A stretch of DNA of 64,000 nt from positions 1 to 64,000 of the forward strand of contig BGKB01000203.1 in NCBI GenBank assembly GCA_003116975.1, given 5' to 3'. This document shows positions 55,907 through 64,000 of the stretch, piece by piece. Made by a program: the position numbers and the translations under genes. Below the pieces are notes generated by a model. The model was not told the DNA's origin. It made no database searches and saw only the letters and a list, made by a program, of their open reading frames with translations. The stretch is from Aurantiochytrium sp. KH105. Lineage: Eukaryota; Sar; Bigyra; Thraustochytrida; Thraustochytriidae. The number at the start of each line of letters is the position of its first letter. Positions within the stretch are counted from its first letter, which is position 1.

Positions 55907-56247
55907 ATTGAAGGAAAGGAGACCTCGACGACCCGGATGCCAGCACGTCCGACGGAGAACTTCGGCGTAGGAGAACTTCGAATCAGGCAAAGTGATACAT
56001 CTGTTAGTCCAGGACGAAAGTATAAAAGGAATGATTGAAGGAAAGGAGATCGCAACGACCCGGACGCCAGCACGTCCGACGGAGAACTTCGGCTTAGGAG
56101 AACTTCGAATCAGGCAAAGTGATACATAATATAGGCTATTTGTAAGTCCAGGACCAAAGTATAAAAGGAATGATTGAAGGAAAGGAAACCTCAACGACCC
56201 GGATGCCAGCACGTACGACGGAGAACTTCGGCGTAGGAGAACTTTGA
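55907..56247. repeat. three copies of the MCU 3' end segment
   Basis: Units start at 55907, 56034 and 56173 with ATTGAAGGAAAGGA and share about 75 bases through GGAGAACTT. Only the third unit is part of MCU, where the minus strand encodes its last residues. The first two also share a 3' arm ending TATAAAAGGAATG. Spacing is 127 and 139 bases. Confidence 0.9.
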
Positions 56248-57018
56248 AAAGGTACGTATGTACCACAAGAGTGCAAGCAGCGATACGGTGGAGCCAACAA
56301 AGTAGGTGATGGGCTCGACAATATCCCACGAGAGGAAGAAAAAGGTCAGGTAAAAGAGAAAGCCTTGCACGGCGAAAACCCCTGCAACCATGGACCAGCG
56401 CACCATGACCTCGCGCAATGGTCGCGCAGGATGCCTTTCAAGGTCCGAGGTCGGGTCAGCCGTTGGCAGCGGCGCCGTGAAGCGCGAACGGACTAAATCC
56501 GGGTGCAACACAACGCTATCCGCGGTCTTCTTGCTTAAATAGACGAGTCCGTTCGCCTCGAGACGCGCTAAGGCCTCGGTGCCGCCGACACGAGCCTCTG
56601 CATCCTCGCGTGGAAGGGCCCAGGCAGGGATCGCGGCGGGACCGAGCGCAAGGGCCTGGGCCTCTTGGCAATTTTCGGTCTCTTCAATCCAAACGTCGCG
56701 GCCTGCGATTTTCACCGCAAAGCCCTTGCGCAGCGCGTCCTCGATGCGCGCCTCTGGCGATGTCCCTTCGATCAGGAGCGTCTGGCTCTGCGAGTTGACC
56801 GCCAGCTCGCCCAGGAGGTCTGCCACCGTTGCGCTCGCGCGCACAGGCACAGCCAGCTTGCCTCGCGTGCCAAGGTCTGCGCGCACCCAAACGTTTGCGC
56901 TCAGAGCCCGCGCTGCAAAGACTTGGCACGCGGGCCCTGCTAGTCGTCCTGGCGCTAGTCGTCCTGGCGCTAGCGCTGGCGCCGCACGCACGACAGCGCC
57001 AAGGCCCCGGGCTCGCAT
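56191..57018 (-). CDS. MCU: mitochondrial calcium uniporter (MCU)
   Basis: 275 residues from ATG 57018. MCU is the calcium pore of the inner mitochondrial membrane. The leader (MRARGLGAVVRAAPALAPGR) is a mitochondrial presequence with an Ala/Leu/Pro/Gly-rich tail. A beta-grasp-like N-terminal domain (about 40-140) and a helical linker follow. Two membrane helices, about 205-222 and 233-252, flank the selectivity loop SWDIVEPITYF, where the usual WDIMEP reads WDIVEP with Asp and Glu kept. It stops 23 residues after the second helix (RTFSKFSYAEVLRRTCWHPG plus R), so the C-terminal coiled coil of animal MCU is shortened. That last segment exists in two more copies downstream. Nearby frame extension upstream to 57222 has no ATG. 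Confidence 0.9.
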   Translation of the reverse strand: MRARGLGAVVRAAPALAPGRLAPGRLAGPACQVFAARALSANVWVRADLGTRGKLAVPVRASATVADLLGELAVNSQSQTLLIEGTSPEARIEDALRKGFAVKIAGRDVWIEETENCQEAQALALGPAAIPAWALPREDAEARVGGTEALARLEANGLVYLSKKTADSVVLHPDLVRSRFTAPLPTADPTSDLERHPARPLREVMVRWSMVAGVFAVQGFLFYLTFFFLSWDIVEPITYFVGSTVSLLALLWYIRTFSKFSYAEVLRRTCWHPGR

Positions 57019-58241
57019 TCTTGTGTTCTTGCCCGCTGCCTTCACCGACGAGCGATCTCCACAGCGAATTGACAGTGAAGTCCAGTCTACGCTGCGCTGC
57101 TCCGTGCGTTTGGTCTGCGCCCTCGCGCGGCCGCTGGCGCGTCTGCGCCGCGACTCCGTCCTCGCGTTCTGCCTCGGCCTCACCGCGGCTGGGTGGGCTC
57201 GTGGTATACACCCCCCCCCCAAAGCTCTTATTTATTTGCATGTCACGTACTATACCACTCACGCGCCACCCCGCCACCCTGCACTGACATGTGAGCAGCT
57301 TGCTTGCTTGTCTTCGCGGCAGCATCCGGGCCCCGCCAGCGCCGGCTGCGGCTGCGGCTGGCCTCGCCTCGACTTCCCGCGCCGGGCTCTCTCCCTCCGT
57401 CTGTGCATCGCGCCTCCGCGCTCTGCCCTCCTCGTCCCAGTTCTGCGTCCTCGCCCGCCCGCCTTCTCCCCTGCTCCTCCGAGTCCCTCCTCGTCCTCCG
57501 CGCCTCGCGCAGCGTGTTTGCGGCGGCGCGCGCAAGGGCGGGCCGCGGGGGCTGGCCTTCCTTTTCTTTTTCTTTTTCTTTCTTTCTTTCTTTGTACGCG
57601 CTCAGGAGGTAACTCTACAAGGAGGAGGAGGCAGACCCGGACGCGCAGCGCAGCCGGGCGCGAGGGAGCGCGCAGAGGCGAGGGAGGTTCGCGGCGACCG
57701 GTGCGGCGGAGACAGACAGCAGGCCGGGGAGAAGAAGTAGTAGTAGTAGAAGAAGAAGAAGAAGAAGAAGGAGGACGAGGACAAGGACAAGGAGAAAAGC
57801 GAACGAGCAGGGACAGACGGACTCGGCCGTGGCTGTCTGTGTGTCACTCTCTCCTTTTGCCTCCGTCTGTCGCTGTCATCGAGTATCTGTCTGTCTGACT
57901 GTCTGTCTGTCTGTCTGTCTGTCTGGGTGTCACTGTCGGTTCGACAGGCGCGGCGTACTGGGACCAGGCAGCGAGAAGGGGCGAGGCGAGGCGAGGCGAG
58001 GCAAGGTGAGGCAAGCACGCAAAGCAAGCGAGCGAGCGGGCAGCCAGGACGCACGCACCCGCGCACGGACGCACGGCCGCTCGCGAGCGAGCAAGTACGC
58101 GGGCAAGTACGCGAGCACGCGAGCACGCAAGCACGCAGGCAGGCAAGGAGCGCTCGCGTCCCGGCGGGAAGAGCGCAGGACAGACAGGAGGACAGTCCGG
58201 GGAGGTGACGCGCTGCACCTGCGAGCGCAAGAGAAGCCAAG
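57019..58241. other. divergent repeat-rich region, MCU / unknown gene
   Basis: 1.2 kb with a C10 run at 57211-57220, a pyrimidine CTTT tract at 57559-57593, a TAG/AAG run at 57736-57770, a CTGT microsatellite at about 57886-57924 and GCAAG/CACG repeats at 58060-58145. Long open frames here come from these repeats. Presumed promoters and 5' UTRs. Confidence 0.6.
57886..57924. repeat. (CTGT)n microsatellite
   Basis: About nine units, of the same type as 21320-21402 and also in a divergent promoter. Confidence 0.9.
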
Positions 58242-59657
58242 ATGAGGCGAGGCCTTCAGAGCAAGTCGCTCAACGACTTGCAAGAACTCGACGGGGAGGA
58301 GACGGCCAAGCCGTTGCAGAGCAAACGACCACTCTCGAGACGATGGTCTTTTTCGAACCTCATCTCAGGTTCGGAGTTTGACAGCAATGAATCGAGCGTG
58401 CCGTTGATGGCCTCTCTGTCATTATCGTCATCGACATCCTCCTCGTCATCATCTTCTTCCTCTTCGTCTTCTTCATCGTCACCGTCATCGGTAGCGATCT
58501 CGCAACCCAAGACAGCACCAGGGACTGGATTGAGGGTCGCAGAAGCCAAACCTACTTTGGAAGCAGGACTCGCAGCCGCGCGACACGGACTCACGGCGCC
58601 GCAAGCCGGGGCCAAAAAGCCTGTGCGCCCAACGTCAATGCTAGAGAAATTCCAGTACAAGCTCGCAGAACAAGTACTCCAAGCACTGCAGGAGAGCATC
58701 AATGACTCGCGCGTCATGGAGGACCTCTTCTACAACATTAGCGGCACAGTCCCCACTCGATTCGCGGAAAAACTCAATTTAGACATGGAGCGAAGATGGT
58801 TCTACTACGAGCTGCTCGCGACGCACTACTACATGTTGGAGCGCAAGCACCAGCCCGGGATGGTCAAGGACTTGCTCTTGCCGCTGTGCGCCAAGCTGTG
58901 GTCGCTCGAGCATTTTCCTGCAGTCTTTACGCTCCTCTTTCACCGCTGGATGGTCGAAACGGAGTCTGGATTCACAACCAAGGGATGGGTGATGCGTTTT
59001 AACGTGCTTTTGAAAGGCGCGTACCAATTGTTCTGGTTTGACATCGAGCACGATACGAGAAAGTTGTGGCCTTTGTTTGTGCGGCTGCGCGAAAAGATGT
59101 TCGAGCCCACCTCGCTTCTCTTTCTGGACAATCCCAATGCCAGCGACCAAACCGAGCTGGCCTCTTACTACGTATCTGCGCACGCTGCGAAGGATTCGAT
59201 TCGCAAGGACTTTTCCTATGTGCTCGCGCGCTTCTACTACTACTATTCGACCCGTCCAGAGCGCGTGCAGGCCTTTTGCGTCAATCAGCTTCAGCTCGAC
59301 GATGGTCTCGATTCCTTTGTGCCCCAGCTTGTCCATCAGCTGCGGAGCATTGCTTCGCGCAATGAAAAGGTACTCATTGACTACCTCAAGGCAACGGCCT
59401 TGCTCCCTGTGGACGAGCTCGAGCTCTCGTCGCGCAACAAGCTGTACTCGACGCTGAACGAGCTGCAAATGCTTGGCCCGCCGCTGCATCTCTCAAGACC
59501 TGTCGTCGCCGAGGCTGCTCGTACCATGAATAAGCTCTTTCCGCAGGGCCAATATATTCGTCTGCTGATCAATCTCCTCTTCACGCTACTGCGTCCTTTT
59601 CACATTTTCGCATTTCTCTTTTCTAGCACAAGTAGCTCGAACAAGAGGCGAAGCTAG
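58242..59657 (+). CDS. conserved-looking protein of unknown function with C-terminal hydrophobic segment
   Basis: 471 residues from ATG 58242 (AAGATGA). Residues 1-125 are polar, with a 15-residue Ser run. From about 127 it becomes a dense helical domain: MLEKFQYKLAEQVLQALQES, RRWFYYELLATHYYMLERK, LPLCAKLWSLEHFPAVFTLL followed by FHRWMVETES, and FSYVLARFYYYYSTRPERVQ. The last 40 residues contain a hydrophobic stretch (YIRLLINLLFTLLRPFHIFA) and a basic end, SSNKRRS, as in tail-anchored or peripheral membrane proteins. I do not recognise the family. Aromatic-rich, well-ordered sequence and host-like codon use argue that it is real. Single exon. The GGCCTA repeat at 59685-59706 follows the stop. 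Confidence 0.75.
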   Translation: MRRGLQSKSLNDLQELDGEETAKPLQSKRPLSRRWSFSNLISGSEFDSNESSVPLMASLSLSSSTSSSSSSSSSSSSSSSPSSVAISQPKTAPGTGLRVAEAKPTLEAGLAAARHGLTAPQAGAKKPVRPTSMLEKFQYKLAEQVLQALQESINDSRVMEDLFYNISGTVPTRFAEKLNLDMERRWFYYELLATHYYMLERKHQPGMVKDLLLPLCAKLWSLEHFPAVFTLLFHRWMVETESGFTTKGWVMRFNVLLKGAYQLFWFDIEHDTRKLWPLFVRLREKMFEPTSLLFLDNPNASDQTELASYYVSAHAAKDSIRKDFSYVLARFYYYYSTRPERVQAFCVNQLQLDDGLDSFVPQLVHQLRSIASRNEKVLIDYLKATALLPVDELELSSRNKLYSTLNELQMLGPPLHLSRPVVAEAARTMNKLFPQGQYIRLLINLLFTLLRPFHIFAFLFSSTSSSNKRRS

Positions 59658-60797
59658 CTAGCTAACCATCCCACCGCGGGTTGGGGCCTAGGCCTAGGCC
59701 TAGGCCCACTATACTATACTTTTGTCCATGATCACAATAATCAAAATCAGAACCTAGTTCCACCAGCTTTTGAGGCGCACAGATGTTCCCCTCCCTCCCT
59801 CCCTCCTTTCCCGACTATCAGTAAGCTATCGCTCAAGAGGCAAGCGACGTCGTTCAAAAGGCAAGCCACGTTGGAGAGCATCTTTCTTTACGCATGCCGA
59901 AGCAGCGCCTTTTGCGCGCATACACGCGGACGCATGCATAATAAGTAGGCTAAGCCCCAAGGACAAATTTTCGGGCGAGATGGTATAAAAGCAAGCAAGC
60001 ACAAGCAAGTCGAGCTGTGGTGGGCTCGGCGCGTGCGTCAGCGTGTGCAGGTCTCATCCCAGAGGCTCATTTCACCTCGTTTCTCATGGCATCTTGTCCT
60101 CATCGAAACCAAGTTCGGGCCTGCTCCATTGCTCTCGGTCGTCCGATCGGTCCGCCGCGGCCCTCTCTCTCCCGCGCGCGCTCGGCACGGCCGCCTTCGG
60201 CCTGGCCGGGGTCAGCAGCAAGCAAGCAAGCAAGCGAGCAAGCAAGCACAGCGCCTGCAACTGAGCAGCGGCTCAGCGACCATTTCATTGCGCCATCATT
60301 CCCTCCCGCGTCATTCACACCGCCACCTCACTCTCTGCCTTCCTGGCCTCTCTCTGGTCCCTCACCTCCCTCCTCTTCAGCGTCGCAGGCGCAGCAGCGT
60401 AGCATACTCTAGGCAGCGAGCGCGGCCGTCGCAGGCTGGCGCGCGGCAGAGCACCAACAAGGCGGCGGCGGCTGCGCGCGGCGGACCTCACGCGCTTGTT
60501 GGCGACGAACGAAGCAGGCGGCGCGCGCGAGAGGCCGGGGCGAGCGACCTCGTCGCGCTGGCAGGAGCAGCAGTAGCAGCGGCAGAGGCAGCAGCATTGT
60601 GTCGCAGCGTCGTCATCGACACGGCACGAGCTCTGCAAAGGCATCTGACGCCGTGAACCGAGGACGAAGCGACCGACAGCGAGCGAACGGACGCGCGCGC
60701 GGAGCGGAGACACAAGCAAGCACGCACGCACGCACGCAAGCAAGCAAGCAAGCAAGCAAGCAGGCAAGCGGAGGACAAGACTGAGACTGGTTTGACA
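59658..60797. other. intergenic region and POR promoter/5' UTR
   Basis: 1.14 kb. It contains (GGCCTA)n at 59685-59706, a TATAAAA at 59984-59990 that could be a TATA box, and AAGC-type repeats at 60214-60246 and 60714-60771. The latter ends 27 bases before the POR start. A 5' UTR intron is possible. No other gene seen. Confidence 0.5.
60714..60771. repeat. (AAGC/ACGC)n repeat before POR
   Basis: Tetranucleotide repeat of CAAG and CACG units in the presumed 5' UTR of POR. Confidence 0.9.
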
Positions 60798-62843
60798 ATG
60801 TCGATGCTCGACTATGGCGTCCCGCTTCTGGCGCTGGTGGTCTTTGGCGTGTTGGCCTTGAGCGCGGTCAAGACTCTCAGGTCGACCGCCAAGGCTGGCG
60901 CCGCAGGAGCGAGCGGAGATGCGCAAAAGGCTGCCAAGGCTGCGCAGGAGGAAAAAGAGGATGATCGCGTCCCCGTTGCCGTGTACTTTGGAAGCCAGAC
61001 TGGAACTGCCGAAGGCTTCGCCAAGGATGTGGCCAAAATCATCAATGCCACGGGACGCTTCAAGACGCGTGTGCTCGACCTCGAGGTCGCCGAGCGGACG
61101 CCGGAAAAGATGCAAGCCCCGAAGCTCGTCCTCTTCCTCATGGCCACATACGGCGAGGGCGATCCCTGTGACAACTCCATCGACTTCATGGAGTTTTTGA
61201 CCAAGAATGCCGAAGACGGCGGCCCTCAAGACGGCTGGGCCGACGGCATCGGATTCGCCGTCTTTGGCCTAGGAAACACCCAGTACGAGCAGTACAATGA
61301 GATGGGCAAACGCGTGCACGCGCGCATGACCGCACTTGGAGGCACCGAGGTGCACCCGCTCGGGCTTGGCGACGACGACGACGACCTCGAGTCTGACTTT
61401 GAAAAGTGGCGCGAGGGCCTCGTTGAGTCGCTGGCCAAGTTCGCCTTTTCTGACGAAGACGCATCCGCGCTGGCGTCCGCCGGGGCGAACGCCGCGAGCC
61501 AGCAGGCTGGCGCGCTGCCCATCGCGACCTGGCATGCCACCTATGTCCCAAGCCCTGAGGACGAAGCATTGCGCCAGCGCGCCGGCTTGCTCGAAAAGCC
61601 GGGGTCCAACAACTCTCACGTCGACATTTCCTCGCGTCAGTACTACTCGTGCACGCGGGCCACCGTGCTGGAGACGCGTGAGCTCCGCCAGGACACCGGA
61701 GCCGGCAACACTATTCACATCGAGTTCGATCTCGAAAACACAAGTCTCAAGTACGAAACGGCCGACAATCTCACGGTCTGCGCCGCCAACGCGACCGCAC
61801 TTGTAGAAAGCACGGCCAAGCTTCTGAGCCTTGACCTCGACCAGTGGTTCACGCTGCAGCCCGTTATTGCGGACGACGACTCTGGCGCCCCCAAGCCGCT
61901 CTTCCCCTCGCCCTGTACGATTCGCACGGCTCTCACTTATTTCACTGACCTCAACGGCGCACCCACGCGCAGCTTGATGCAGCACCTCGCCGGCTTTGTC
62001 TCTTTGGCGGAGCACCGCGAACGCATGCTCCACTTGGCTTCGCGCGACGGGGCAGCTGATTTCCACGCAAACATTGCTGCGCGGAAACTGAGCGTGGCTG
62101 AGATCTTTGAGACCTTCCCTAGCTTCAAGGTCGAAGAGGATAATCTCGGTGTCTTTTTTGAGCTCATGCCGCGCCTCAAGGGCCGCGAGTTCACCATTGC
62201 CTCCTCATCTTCGAGCCAGCCCTCGCGCGTCGCCCTCACGGTAGGCGTTGTGCGGGAAATGCGCAGCGAGAACAGGCCTTTCGAAGGCGTTGCGTCGACC
62301 TTCCTGCACCGCCTCTCGGTGGGCAGCTCGGCGCTCATCTTCATCAAAGAGTCGACCTTTAAGATGCCCGAGGACCCGAAGAAGCCCATCATTCTCGTCG
62401 GCCCGGGCACCGGTATTGCGCCGATGCGCGCTTTCGTGCAGGAGCGCATTCATCAGCGCCAGACGCGCGGGCTCGAGACTGGAGAGACGGTCTTGTTCTT
62501 TGGCTGCAGGCGCGAGGATGAAGACTTTCTCTACAAGGACGAGCTCAAGGACGCGCTGGCTTCGGGTGCGCTCACTACTCTTCACACTGCATTCTCTCGT
62601 CAGCAGGCCGAGAAGGTCTATGTCCAGCACGTCATGGAGCGCGAGCACGAAGAAATCTGGCGATTGCTAGAGGATGGTGCTCACGTCTATGTTTGCGGTG
62701 CAACATCCATGGGAAAGGACGTGACCACTGCATTGGTAAAGATTGCTGCCCAACATCTCGGCAATGATACCGCCGCTGGAACCAAGTTTGTCGCCGATCT
62801 GCAATCTTCGCACAAGCTCATCCAGGAGCTCTGGTCTTCATAA
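60798..62843 (+). CDS. POR: NADPH-cytochrome P450 reductase
   Basis: 681 residues from ATG 60798 (ACAATGT). POR passes electrons from NADPH through FAD and FMN to microsomal P450s, sterol enzymes and haem oxygenase. An N-terminal anchor helix (YGVPLLALVVFGVLALSAV) tethers it to the ER. The FMN domain has YFGSQTGTAEGFAKDVA, MATYGEGDPCDNS and FAVFGLGNTQYEQYN. The FAD domain has PCTIRTALTYFTDL and REFTIASSSSSQPSRVALTV, where the usual RYYSIASS reads REFTIASS with the Arg kept. The NADPH domain has ILVGPGTGIAPMRAFVQERI, VLFFGCRREDEDFLYKDEL and VYVCGATSMGKDV, and ends ELWSS with the FAD-stacking Trp. Intact. TGTAAACCTT follows the stop. Confidence 0.96.
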   Translation: MSMLDYGVPLLALVVFGVLALSAVKTLRSTAKAGAAGASGDAQKAAKAAQEEKEDDRVPVAVYFGSQTGTAEGFAKDVAKIINATGRFKTRVLDLEVAERTPEKMQAPKLVLFLMATYGEGDPCDNSIDFMEFLTKNAEDGGPQDGWADGIGFAVFGLGNTQYEQYNEMGKRVHARMTALGGTEVHPLGLGDDDDDLESDFEKWREGLVESLAKFAFSDEDASALASAGANAASQQAGALPIATWHATYVPSPEDEALRQRAGLLEKPGSNNSHVDISSRQYYSCTRATVLETRELRQDTGAGNTIHIEFDLENTSLKYETADNLTVCAANATALVESTAKLLSLDLDQWFTLQPVIADDDSGAPKPLFPSPCTIRTALTYFTDLNGAPTRSLMQHLAGFVSLAEHRERMLHLASRDGAADFHANIAARKLSVAEIFETFPSFKVEEDNLGVFFELMPRLKGREFTIASSSSSQPSRVALTVGVVREMRSENRPFEGVASTFLHRLSVGSSALIFIKESTFKMPEDPKKPIILVGPGTGIAPMRAFVQERIHQRQTRGLETGETVLFFGCRREDEDFLYKDELKDALASGALTTLHTAFSRQQAEKVYVQHVMEREHEEIWRLLEDGAHVYVCGATSMGKDVTTALVKIAAQHLGNDTAAGTKFVADLQSSHKLIQELWSS

Positions 62844-63574
62844 GTGGTTCTATGTGCGTGCGTGTGAGGGAACACTGTAAACCTTTTGCAAGCCGCAAGC
62901 CTCGTGTCGAGGTGAATGTTTTTCATCCTTTCTTCGGAGCCGGAAACGCGGTCGCCACTTAGCGCAAATCATGCGAATGACTTACCCATTTTTCGATCCA
63001 TTTGTTCCGAGATGCTTTTGCTTGGCGCTTGCTTTGTTTCTAGTCTACTTTTTTCTTGTTTTGAATTATCGTGCTTTTGCTCGCTTTGGCTTGCTTTTGC
63101 GTTGGCCGTTCTGTCCACTCCTCTTTCTCCAGTGGCCAAAATCGGAAACACGTTGTGTAATATAACGCACGCTCTTCTTGTCGTTGCAATGATTGTTGGT
63201 GTTGCTGTCGTTGTGTAGAAAAAGCAAGCTCTTCTTGCTGCTGATGTTGTTGCTATGGCACACGCGAGAAACTTGGGTTCGAACAAATTCAAAAGCCTCC
63301 ACCTTGGAGTCACTCACTACATAGCGAGCGACAAGAGAGCAAACGCCAACCCATCGCTGCAAAAATCAGCTGCGCGACAGACGCGCAAAGGGCTCGCCGG
63401 TGTGAAGCGCGTCGCGCGGCGGTTGAGCGTACCCACCCGCCCTCCCCGCGCCCGCCTGCACGAGCAACGGCAGCAGTCAGCTCGCGTGGGTCGTGACGTT
63501 TGAACGGCCCGACCAGCCAGCCACAGCAGCAGCGGCAGGTGGTAGCAACCAGCGAGCGAGCGAGCGAGCAAAAG
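62844..63574. other. intergenic region, POR / CARM1-like
   Basis: 731 bases. TGTAAA at 62876 is 33 bases after the POR stop. The middle (62960-63260) is T-rich with TTGCTTTTGC-type repeats, and GAGC repeats precede the next start at 63550-63570. A 100-residue hydrophobic open frame at 62916-63218 lies in the T-rich part and is probably not a gene. Confidence 0.5.
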
Positions 63575-64000
63575 ATGATGTTTTCAGGCCTGACGGGCGG
63601 GAGCAGCCCCGCCGAGGAGGACACCCGGAAAAAGACGTCGGACGAGAAAGATGGCGCAGCCGACGAGAGCGCAACAGTCGCAGGCGAAGAGCAGCACGAC
63701 AACGGGAAAACAGCCCCCAAGGAAGAGGCGACCACCGCGGCCGGCGCCACGTCCGAGGAGGAGCACCCGTTCTTTCACTATTATGGCCAGCTCGCGCACC
63801 AGCAAAACATGCTGCAGGACCACACTCGCACAGGCACGTACCAGCGCGCCATCCACGAGAATCCAAGCGATTTCGCAGACAAGGTGGTTCTCGATGTCGG
63901 CACTGGCACGGGCATCCTTGCCATTTTTGCTGCTCGCGCTGGGGCCCGCAAGGTGTACGCCGTGGAAGCCAGTGACATGGCCGATTGCGCAGAGCGTCTC
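63575..64000 (+). CDS. CARM1: CARM1/PRMT4-like protein arginine methyltransferase (partial, runs off the window)
   Basis: First 142 codons, starting [20 protein letters not shown]. Type I arginine methyltransferases place asymmetric dimethyl groups on histones and RNA-binding proteins. After an acidic, Ala/Thr/Glu-rich head of about 60 residues comes [20 protein letters not shown], then TGTYQRAI, the CARM1-specific helix (other PRMTs have YF-SY--IHE-ML-D--R). Motif I is [16 protein letters not shown], with GTG where GCG or GSG is usual, followed by [11 protein letters not shown] with the ribose-binding Glu. Closeness to CARM1 rests on the QQNMxQD and RTGTYQRAI blocks. The catalytic double-E loop and THW loop lie beyond the window. 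Two ATGs lie in tandem at 63575 and 63578. Confidence 0.88.
   Translation, partial: MMFSGLTGGSSPAEEDTRKKTSDEKDGAADESATVAGEEQHDNGKTAPKEEATTAAGATSEEEHPFFHYYGQLAHQQNMLQDHTRTGTYQRAIHENPSDFADKVVLDVGTGTGILAIFAARAGARKVYAVEASDMADCAERL

Larger units (their letters stand above)
55093..56190. other. repeat-rich region between the HET/TPR gene and MCU
   Basis: 1.1 kb holding three repeat families: a 19-bp tandem repeat at 55303-55377, a GAA run at 55835-55881 and diverged copies of the MCU 3' end from 55907. The open frames across it differ between copies and are not real genes. Confidence 0.7.

Noticed and set aside
55567-56329. Two minus-strand open frames with poly-Phe/Leu segments
   Set aside because: Produced by the GAA microsatellite and the duplicated MCU 3' ends; not conserved between the copies.
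56579-57898. 439-codon + strand open frame antisense to MCU
   Set aside because: Low complexity and opposite to a well-supported gene.
59685-59706. (GGCCTA)n resembling a telomeric repeat
   Set aside because: Only about three units and not a known telomere sequence; likely a simple repeat.
60315-61229. 304-codon minus-strand open frame across the POR start
   Set aside because: Built from CTTG repeats and antisense POR; no domain.
62916-63218. 100-codon hydrophobic open frame after POR
   Set aside because: T-rich simple sequence gives hydrophobic residues by chance; probably 3' UTR.
63270-63300. GGGTTCGAAC resembling a tRNA T-loop
   Set aside because: Flanking bases do not form a T-stem and no acceptor or anticodon arm fits.

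Overview
This window is a gene-dense, intron-poor, GC-rich stretch of a eukaryotic nuclear genome. Twenty protein genes look complete, one more (the CARM1-like gene) is cut by the right edge, and a doubtful coding tail is cut by the left edge. The gene set has cytoplasmic dynein, axonemal and basal-body type proteins, mitochondrial proteins, GPI and phospholipid enzymes, and a bacterial-type LpxC. No plastid-specific gene is seen. Together with low-complexity Ser/Gln tracts and a HET-like/TPR protein, this suggests a flagellate heterotrophic protist, most likely a stramenopile such as a thraustochytrid. That placement is an inference, not something the sequence proves.

Layout, left to right: a possible 3' end of a gene (1-198); IPI1/TEX10 (+, a 10-codon first exon then an intron); a mitochondrial RuvX/YqgF-like protein (-, one intron) whose coding end overlaps that of IPI1; a poly-Gln coiled-coil protein (+); a Nup153-like FG nucleoporin (-); dynein light intermediate chain (+); OXA1/YidC (-); TTC12-like (+); an SF-assemblin-like coiled-coil protein (-) overlapping TTC12; mitochondrial bL21 (+); LpxC (-); VPS35L (-); a multi-pass membrane protein with SH3 and WH2 modules (+); a 3.9-kilo-residue HYDIN-like ASH-repeat protein (-); a THP3/LENG8 SAC3-domain protein (+); NAD synthetase (-); an IS630/Tc1-like transposase-derived gene (+); an LPCAT with EF hands (+); PIG-A (+); a HET-like plus kinesin-light-chain-type TPR protein (-); MCU (-); a conserved protein of unknown function (+); NADPH-cytochrome P450 reductase (+); and the start of a CARM1-like arginine methyltransferase (+).

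Most genes are single-exon. Many are divergent pairs sharing promoters of 0.35-1.2 kb rich in simple repeats, or convergent pairs packed so tightly that coding ends meet. Functional themes are cilia and dynein (DLIC, TTC12, SF-assemblin-like, HYDIN-like), mitochondria (RuvX, OXA1, bL21, MCU), lipids and GPI (LPCAT, PIG-A, POR, LpxC), and nuclear RNA or ribosome biogenesis (IPI1, NUP153, THP3, CARM1). They are neighbours, not operons.

The points most worth a second look are: a complete LpxC in a eukaryote; short duplications sitting exactly on gene 3' ends (bL21/LpxC, MCU, OXA1); the membrane-SH3-WH2 protein; the HET-like/TPR protein; the transposase-derived gene; and an LPCAT with Gln in place of Glu in its EGT motif. 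No rRNA, tRNA, CRISPR array or virus-like element was recognised.
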